This document shows, piece after piece, positions 5,072 through 9,366 of a stretch of 9,366 nucleotides of DNA (position 1 is the first letter of the stretch; the number at the start of each line of letters is the position of its first letter). This stretch comes from JBDRGD01 sp043818095. GTDB taxonomy: Bacteria; Chloroflexota; Dehalococcoidia; Dehalococcoidales; RBG-16-60-22. The translations under genes and the position numbers were made by a program. The stretch spans positions 1 through 9,366 of the forward strand of contig JBDRGD010000053.1 of assembly GCA_043818095.1 (NCBI GenBank), read 5' to 3'. The notes below the pieces were generated by a model. That model was not told the DNA's origin, did not search any database, and worked only from the letters and a program-made list of their open reading frames with translations.

Positions 5072-6082
5072 GTGAAGAGAATCGCTCTCGAGGAACATTT
5101 TTCCACGGAGGAGCTTGTCGCTTTGCGCTCCCGGGGGGATGCCCCGCAGGCAGCCGGGAAGCCGGGTGCGGCGCCGACCTACTCCGCAATGCTGGCTAAA
5201 TCGGAAACCGGCAAGCGCATGCTGGACCTGGGCGAAGGCCGGTTGGCGGACATGGACCGGGACGGCATTAGCGTGCAGGTCCTCTGCGCCACGGGTGGGT
5301 TGGAGTCGCTTGACCCCGCGGAAGGGACGGCGCTGGCGCAGCGCGCCAACGATGCTGTGGCGAAGGTGGTGCGGCAGCACCCGGCGAGGTTCGCCGCCTA
5401 CGCCGCGCTGGCGCCCCAGGACCCCAAGGCGGCGGCGCACGAGCTGGAACGCGCCGTGAAAAAGCTGGGGCTTGTCGGCGGGAAGATAAACTCCAACGTC
5501 CGGGGGGAATACCTGGACAACCCGAAATACTGGGAGATTTTCGCCGCCGCCGAGGAGCTCGGCGTGCCTATCTTCATTCACCCCGCCTTCCCTTCCCCGA
5601 AAATGCTGCCCGCGTTCCAGGGCTACCCGGTGCTGCACGGCTCCATCTGGGGCTACGCCGCGGACACGGGACTGCACGCCATGCGGCTGATTTGCAGCGG
5701 TGTTTTTGACGAGTATCCGCGCCTGAAGATTGTGCTGGGGCACATGGGAGAGGCGCTGCCGTTCTGGCTGTGGCGCATTGATAATCGCTGGACCCGGGAG
5801 AACGCCCCGGCACAGCTGACGCGGAAGCTGCGTAAAAAGCCCGGCGAGTATGTCCGGGAGAACTTCTGGGTGACCACCAGCGGCCAGTTTTCCGTGCCGG
5901 CGCTGCTCTGCGCCTACATGACGCTGGGAGCCGACCGCATCCTCTTCGCCGTGGACTATCCCCACGAGGACAGTGCGGAGGCCGTAGCGTTCCTGGACGC
6001 CGCCCCCATCAGCCCCGCCGACCGGGAGAAAATCTACCACGGCAACGCGGAGGGCCTGCTGGGACTGGCCGCTGACGCCTAG
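5072..6082 (+). CDS. Amidohydrolase_2 family, gamma-resorcylate decarboxylase-like
   Basis: A metal-dependent TIM-barrel enzyme of the amidohydrolase/decarboxylase (ACMSD-like) group, 336 residues and close to family length. The N-terminus MKRIALEEHF carries the E-x-H form (Glu7, His9) seen in gamma-resorcylate and 2,3-dihydroxybenzoate-type decarboxylases instead of the H-x-H of classical amidohydrolases. The other expected residues are present: His170 in FIHPAF, His224 in LGHMGE and Asp295 in FAVDYPHED. Known relatives decarboxylate hydroxybenzoates without oxidation, but hydrolases share the fold, so the substrate is not fixed. The start is GTG, chosen because AAGGAGGT lies 4 nt upstream and MKRIALEEHF is the normal family beginning. 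The gene has its own promoter and converges on the glycyl radical enzyme gene, sharing four bases with it. Confidence 0.92.
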   Translation: MKRIALEEHFSTEELVALRSRGDAPQAAGKPGAAPTYSAMLAKSETGKRMLDLGEGRLADMDRDGISVQVLCATGGLESLDPAEGTALAQRANDAVAKVVRQHPARFAAYAALAPQDPKAAAHELERAVKKLGLVGGKINSNVRGEYLDNPKYWEIFAAAEELGVPIFIHPAFPSPKMLPAFQGYPVLHGSIWGYAADTGLHAMRLICSGVFDEYPRLKIVLGHMGEALPFWLWRIDNRWTRENAPAQLTRKLRKKPGEYVRENFWVTTSGQFSVPALLCAYMTLGADRILFAVDYPHEDSAEAVAFLDAAPISPADREKIYHGNAEGLLGLAADA

Positions 6083-8466
6083 AGCTCGTGCTCCGTCCGG
6101 GCGATAATCTCGTCCTGCATCTTCGACGACAGCTCGGTGAAAAAGGCGCTGTAGCCGGACACGCGGACGATGAGGCTGCGGTGGCGCTCCGGGTGCTGCT
6201 GCGCGTCCAGCAGGGTCTTGCGGTCCACGGTATTGAACTGGACGTGCTTGCCGCCGTCCTCGAAATAGGTCCGGATGAGCGCGTAGAGCTTCTTCCTGTC
6301 CTCCGTGGTCTTGATGATGGTGGCGAGGAACTTCATGTTGAGCAGGGTGGCGACCATCTGGCTCTGGTCAATCTTGGCGCAGGAGTTGATTACCGCCGAG
6401 GGCCCCTTGACGTCCGCCCCCTGGCAGGGTGAGACCGAGCCGTCCGCGAGCGCCTTACCGGCGAGCCTGCCGCTAGGCAGCGCCCCGGTCTTGGCGCCGG
6501 CGGGCACGTGGCCGCCCACGGAGTAGGAGCAGGCGAGGTATTTCGCCCCGTAACCGGCATCGCACTTGGTGACAATCTCGTGCCAGTCCCGGAAGAGGTC
6601 CGCGCAAATCTGGTCCACGTAGTCGTCGTCGTTGCCGAACTTGGGCGCGTCCAGCAGGCGTTTCCGCAGGTCTTCCCGCCCTTTGAAGTTGTTCTTCAGG
6701 GCGTCCAGGAGCTCCTGCCGGCCGATGGTCTTGTCCTCGAAAACGCACTTCTTGATGGCCGCCAGGGAGTCGGCGGTATCCACCACGCCGCGCGCGTTGA
6801 TGTAGTTTATCTGGTAGCGAGACCCGCCGCCGAGGCTGCTCTTGCCCCGCTTGATGCAGTCGTCGACGAAGATATCGTTCATGATGGGGCAGATCATCTG
6901 GTCGCGCAGCGTCCGCTGGGCGTTCATGATGTTGGCGGCTTCCTCGGAGAAGAACTCTATCTGTTTGTTGTAAGCGTCCACCAGCTCCTCGTAAGTCTGG
7001 AAGTCCTCGAATTTGCCGGTGGGCACGCCGACCTGTTCCCCGGAGACGTAAGGCTCCACGCCGTTGTAGAGCGCCAGCTCCAGGGCTTTGGGATTGGTGA
7101 CCACGATGGGCTGCCCCGGTCCGACCGCGCCGGGAATCACCGGCACGACGCAGCCGCCGACGGCGTAGCCGCGCGCTTCCTCCAGGCTGGCGCCCAGGTC
7201 CTGCATGTAAGCCATGTGGGCGTCATCGTTGAAGAAGGCGGGATAGCCCACGCCGGTGGCGCAGACCTCCAGTCCCTTCAGGGCAAAGTCCTCGGGGAGC
7301 TTCTCGTGCCAGCGGATGGAGAGGGTGGGGTGGGGCAACTTCAGCCGCAGCGCGGCTTCCAGGAAGAGGTAGGAAAGCTCGTTGGTGGCGTCTTCCCCGT
7401 CCGCCGTCAGCCCGCCCAGGGTGATGTTGTGGAACTGGGCTTCCCCGGACGTCCCCGCCGAGAAATACTTGCTGCTGAACTGCCGCAGGCCGTTAAGCTT
7501 GATGCGGAAACAGCCGAGCATCTCCAGGGCAGCTTCCCTGGTGAGGGTGCCTTCTTCGATGTCGTGCTGGTAATAGGGATAGAGATACTGGTCCGCCCGT
7601 CCCGGGGACTCGCCCTCCGTGCGGGTTTCCAGGTAGATGAGCACGTGGACGAAGAGCAGGGTCTGCACCGCCTCGCGGAAGGAGCGGGCGGGATGGGCGG
7701 GGACCCACTCGCAGGTCCGGGCAATCTGCTCAAGCTCTGCCTTCCGGGCGCCGGTGGCGGTCTGCGCCATTTCCCGCGCCAGGGCGGCGTAGCGCTGCGC
7801 GTAGGTCATCGCTCCTTTGAGGACGATGGCGCAGCCTTTCAGGAACTGCACCTTGCGCAGCGAGTCGTCATCGTGAATCCGGGTCTTGGCGATTTCGCTC
7901 TCGACCTCGTGAAGAATCCCCAGGAACCCTTCCTTGATGGGCTTCTCATAGTTGACCACGTGGTAGCCGCCGAGCCGGTCCAGCAGGGTGAGCCAGCGGT
8001 AGATATAGCACTTGTCCTCGGCGTTATTCGCCCAGCGCTCCTTCTGCTCGGGGGTAATCAGGGAAAAGTAGGCGGTGTCCACGCACTTGTCCTGCCAGTA
8101 CTCCGCTATCTCTTTGAGCTCGTGGCCGAGGTCCCCCGCGTGGAAGGTCTTCAGGGCGGGTTCCGTCTCCATGTCGTCGAGCACCCAGCCCGCGGAGAAC
8201 TCGGGGTACCACTCCGCCCACTGTGGCTTCGCGGAAAAGTCCCCGACGAACAGCTGCCCGTCATCGATGTAAATCGGGATTTCGGCCATGATTTTGGCGA
8301 AAGCCATCGCCCTCCGGACGGGGGTAGGCAGGCCGTCCGTCTCTTTCCAGGAGGCCGTGAGCAGGCGGGCGCGCTCCAGGGAAACACCGCCGCGGTCTCT
8401 CTCCGCAAACACGCGGTCCCAGATGCGCTGCTCCCGCGTAGCGGTCTTCGTCATCTCGATTGTCAT
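6079..8466 (-). CDS. Glycyl radical enzyme, pyruvate formate-lyase-like (PFL2 group)
   Basis: A radical enzyme of anaerobic metabolism, 795 residues, a size typical of glycerol dehydratase-type members. The PFL-like barrel covers most of the protein, with family blocks GGSRYQINYINARGVVDTAD and ADSLAAIKK (central) and DGSVSPCQGAD (C-terminal third). The glycyl radical domain ends in RVSGYSAFF with radical Gly771, 25 residues from the C-terminus. The thiyl cysteine is Cys439 in GYAVGGCVVP. Dehydratases and several lyases have Glu two residues after this Cys; here it is Val441, so a standard diol-dehydratase or choline-lyase reaction is unlikely. A radical-SAM activase is required but lies outside the window, if it is linked. 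The ATG has GGAGGAGGT 11 nt upstream; Met5 is a less likely start. It lies 50 bp after the MmgE/PrpD gene, probably in one transcript. Oxygen-sensitive when activated, by family knowledge. Confidence 0.94.
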   Translation of the reverse strand: MTIEMTKTATREQRIWDRVFAERDRGGVSLERARLLTASWKETDGLPTPVRRAMAFAKIMAEIPIYIDDGQLFVGDFSAKPQWAEWYPEFSAGWVLDDMETEPALKTFHAGDLGHELKEIAEYWQDKCVDTAYFSLITPEQKERWANNAEDKCYIYRWLTLLDRLGGYHVVNYEKPIKEGFLGILHEVESEIAKTRIHDDDSLRKVQFLKGCAIVLKGAMTYAQRYAALAREMAQTATGARKAELEQIARTCEWVPAHPARSFREAVQTLLFVHVLIYLETRTEGESPGRADQYLYPYYQHDIEEGTLTREAALEMLGCFRIKLNGLRQFSSKYFSAGTSGEAQFHNITLGGLTADGEDATNELSYLFLEAALRLKLPHPTLSIRWHEKLPEDFALKGLEVCATGVGYPAFFNDDAHMAYMQDLGASLEEARGYAVGGCVVPVIPGAVGPGQPIVVTNPKALELALYNGVEPYVSGEQVGVPTGKFEDFQTYEELVDAYNKQIEFFSEEAANIMNAQRTLRDQMICPIMNDIFVDDCIKRGKSSLGGGSRYQINYINARGVVDTADSLAAIKKCVFEDKTIGRQELLDALKNNFKGREDLRKRLLDAPKFGNDDDYVDQICADLFRDWHEIVTKCDAGYGAKYLACSYSVGGHVPAGAKTGALPSGRLAGKALADGSVSPCQGADVKGPSAVINSCAKIDQSQMVATLLNMKFLATIIKTTEDRKKLYALIRTYFEDGGKHVQFNTVDRKTLLDAQQHPERHRSLIVRVSGYSAFFTELSSKMQDEIIARTEHEL

Positions 8467-8492
8467 GATAACCCGTTACCTCCTCCGTGACT

Positions 8493-8515
8493 GCCGGACT
8501 CCCGTGTCCGCCGGC
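8493..8515 (-). other. Intercistronic hairpin between the MmgE/PrpD and glycyl radical enzyme genes
   Basis: On the minus strand CGGAC (8506-8510) pairs with GTCCG (8495-8499) around a 6-nt loop, and flanking GC bases extend the stem with a small bulge. It fills most of the 50-nt gap before the ribosome site at 8478-8486. There is no T tract, so it is not an intrinsic terminator; an mRNA processing or stability role is possible. Confidence 0.4.
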
Positions 8516-8516
8516 A

Positions 8517-9366
8517 TCAGTTGCCCTTATTTAATAATTGCCACAAAACGGACAAATCGTCAACTTCCTCGATATGGCGCACCATGTCCAGCGCCTGTTT
8601 TACCTCTTTTTCCTCCAGCACCAACCGGCCGCAATCGGTGAACTTGCCGTCGAGCTCCGCGTCGGTCATGGGGTTCTCCGGCTCTCCCCTGGGGAGGGGC
8701 ACCTCGCAGGCAAAAGCCTCGCCGTTCTTCAGGCGGACGGTGATTTCCGTGCGCAGGTCCACCGCCCCTTTCCCCCAGCCCTCCGGGTATTCGAAACGCA
8801 CCTTTTCCAGCACCTCGCGGACGGCGGGTTCGGTCACCTTCTCGTCCGCGAAATCGGAGATGGCGATTTTCCCGTTGCGCAGCGCCGTGGCGAGGGCGTA
8901 GGTGATGCTGAACTTGCCCTCGTAAGCGGTCTGCGGACGGTGAAAGCGGCAGAACTGGGTATGAATCGGGCATATCCGGCAGATAATTTCCTCCACATCC
9001 TCCGGTCTAAGCCCGTGTTCTTTTCTCAGGGTGAGCATGGCGTCGATACTGGCGTGCGTGGAGCGGCAGATGGGGTAGGGCTTGAGCCCCAGCCCGATAC
9101 GGCCCAACTGCCAGTCTTCCCCGAGGTCGGCATCCGCGCCGTCCAGCCCGGTGGATTCGGCATTGCCGAACATGAAGCAGTAGCCGCCCTTCCCCTCCAG
9201 GATTTCCTGGTTGGCGGTGAAGCCGCGTTTCGCCAGCAGCGTGGCGATGACCCCGTTGCGGGCGCCGTTGCCGGCGTGCATCGGCTTGGTCATCGTGCCG
9301 GTATTGCGCAGCAGTCCCCCGGCCAGGGACGCGCCGATGCCCAGGGCGTTGCGCGCCTGCTCCGGG
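8517..9366 (-). CDS. MmgE/PrpD family protein (partial, 5' end outside the window)
   Basis: Member of the 2-methylcitrate dehydratase/iminodisuccinate epimerase superfamily, which dehydrates or epimerises carboxylic acids. The open frame runs without a stop from the TGA at 8517-8519 through the window edge. The ATG at 9293 is internal, because the codons before it continue the family pattern (LGIGASLAGGLL then GTMTKPMHAGNGAR). Counted from that Met, other hallmarks are FTANQEILEGKGG (25-37) and KPYPICRSTHASIDAM (71-86), the latter a typical active-site block with invariant Pro, Cys/Ser and His. About 283 residues are visible of the family's usual 450 or so. It is upstream of, and probably co-transcribed with, the glycyl radical enzyme. 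The substrate is unknown; the superfamily is broad and many members are uncharacterised. Confidence 0.93.
   Translation of the reverse strand, partial: PEQARNALGIGASLAGGLLRNTGTMTKPMHAGNGARNGVIATLLAKRGFTANQEILEGKGGYCFMFGNAESTGLDGADADLGEDWQLGRIGLGLKPYPICRSTHASIDAMLTLRKEHGLRPEDVEEIICRICPIHTQFCRFHRPQTAYEGKFSITYALATALRNGKIAISDFADEKVTEPAVREVLEKVRFEYPEGWGKGAVDLRTEITVRLKNGEAFACEVPLPRGEPENPMTDAELDGKFTDCGRLVLEEKEVKQALDMVRHIEEVDDLSVLWQLLNKGN

Noticed and set aside
4984..5199. 71-residue open frame before the amidohydrolase
   Set aside because: It overlaps the amidohydrolase start in another frame, begins at the predicted transcription start and has no ribosome site.
5024..6040. 338-residue minus-strand open frame
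   Set aside because: It is the shadow of the amidohydrolase, whose metal ligands and ribosome site establish the plus-strand reading.
6508..8490. 660-residue plus-strand open frame opposite the glycyl radical enzyme
   Set aside because: It is antisense to a clear family member and has no recognisable domain or ribosome site. Long antisense frames are expected from high-GC third positions.

Overview
This is a high-GC bacterial window with strong Shine-Dalgarno sequences, sigma-70-type promoters and no introns. The gene content is a glycyl radical enzyme, an MmgE/PrpD-family enzyme, a metal-dependent decarboxylase-like amidohydrolase, a DUF4382-type lipoprotein and an ABC-2 permease. Together these suggest an anaerobic sediment or groundwater bacterium. 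Chloroflexota (Dehalococcoidia) is my best guess from this mix, but it is an inference and no marker gene here settles it.

Left part (1-1000): a tRNA-Leu(UAA) on the minus strand with its own promoter. Next to it lies a divergent two-gene cassette, visibly more AT-rich than everything to its right. The cassette encodes a three-helix membrane protein (minus) and a 44-residue helical miniprotein (plus), separated by about 100 bp that holds face-to-face promoters. Neither product is recognised. The cassette looks acquired.

Middle part (1000-4900): all plus strand. A promoter at 1106-1134 drives an ABC-2 exporter permease and, 13 bp later, a lipoprotein with an HExxH zinc-site motif related to the Aminopep (COG4324) family. 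No ATPase or membrane-fusion partner for the permease is present. A separate promoter drives a 78-residue protein of unknown function. Then comes a secreted lipoprotein built from a DUF4382-like domain, split by an acidic Q/E/N/T-rich loop, and a DUF5666-like tail. It ends at a textbook intrinsic terminator (4868-4899).

Right part (4900-9366): an amidohydrolase_2 enzyme with the E-x-H...H...H...D metal site of gamma-resorcylate-type decarboxylases (plus) runs head-on into a minus-strand pair. That pair is an MmgE/PrpD protein (5' end outside the window) followed by a pyruvate-formate-lyase-like glycyl radical enzyme. The two convergent genes share the palindrome CTAG as both stop codons. The glycyl radical enzyme keeps the radical glycine and the thiyl cysteine, but has Val where dehydratases and many lyases of the family have Glu (C-x-E). 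Its substrate is therefore open. With the PrpD-like protein and the decarboxylase-like enzyme nearby, this looks like part of an uncharacterised anaerobic carboxylic- or aromatic-acid degradation locus, and it is the most interesting part of the window. No activating radical-SAM enzyme is inside the window.

No stretch above 300 bp lacks a gene. No CRISPR array, insertion sequence or rRNA was seen.
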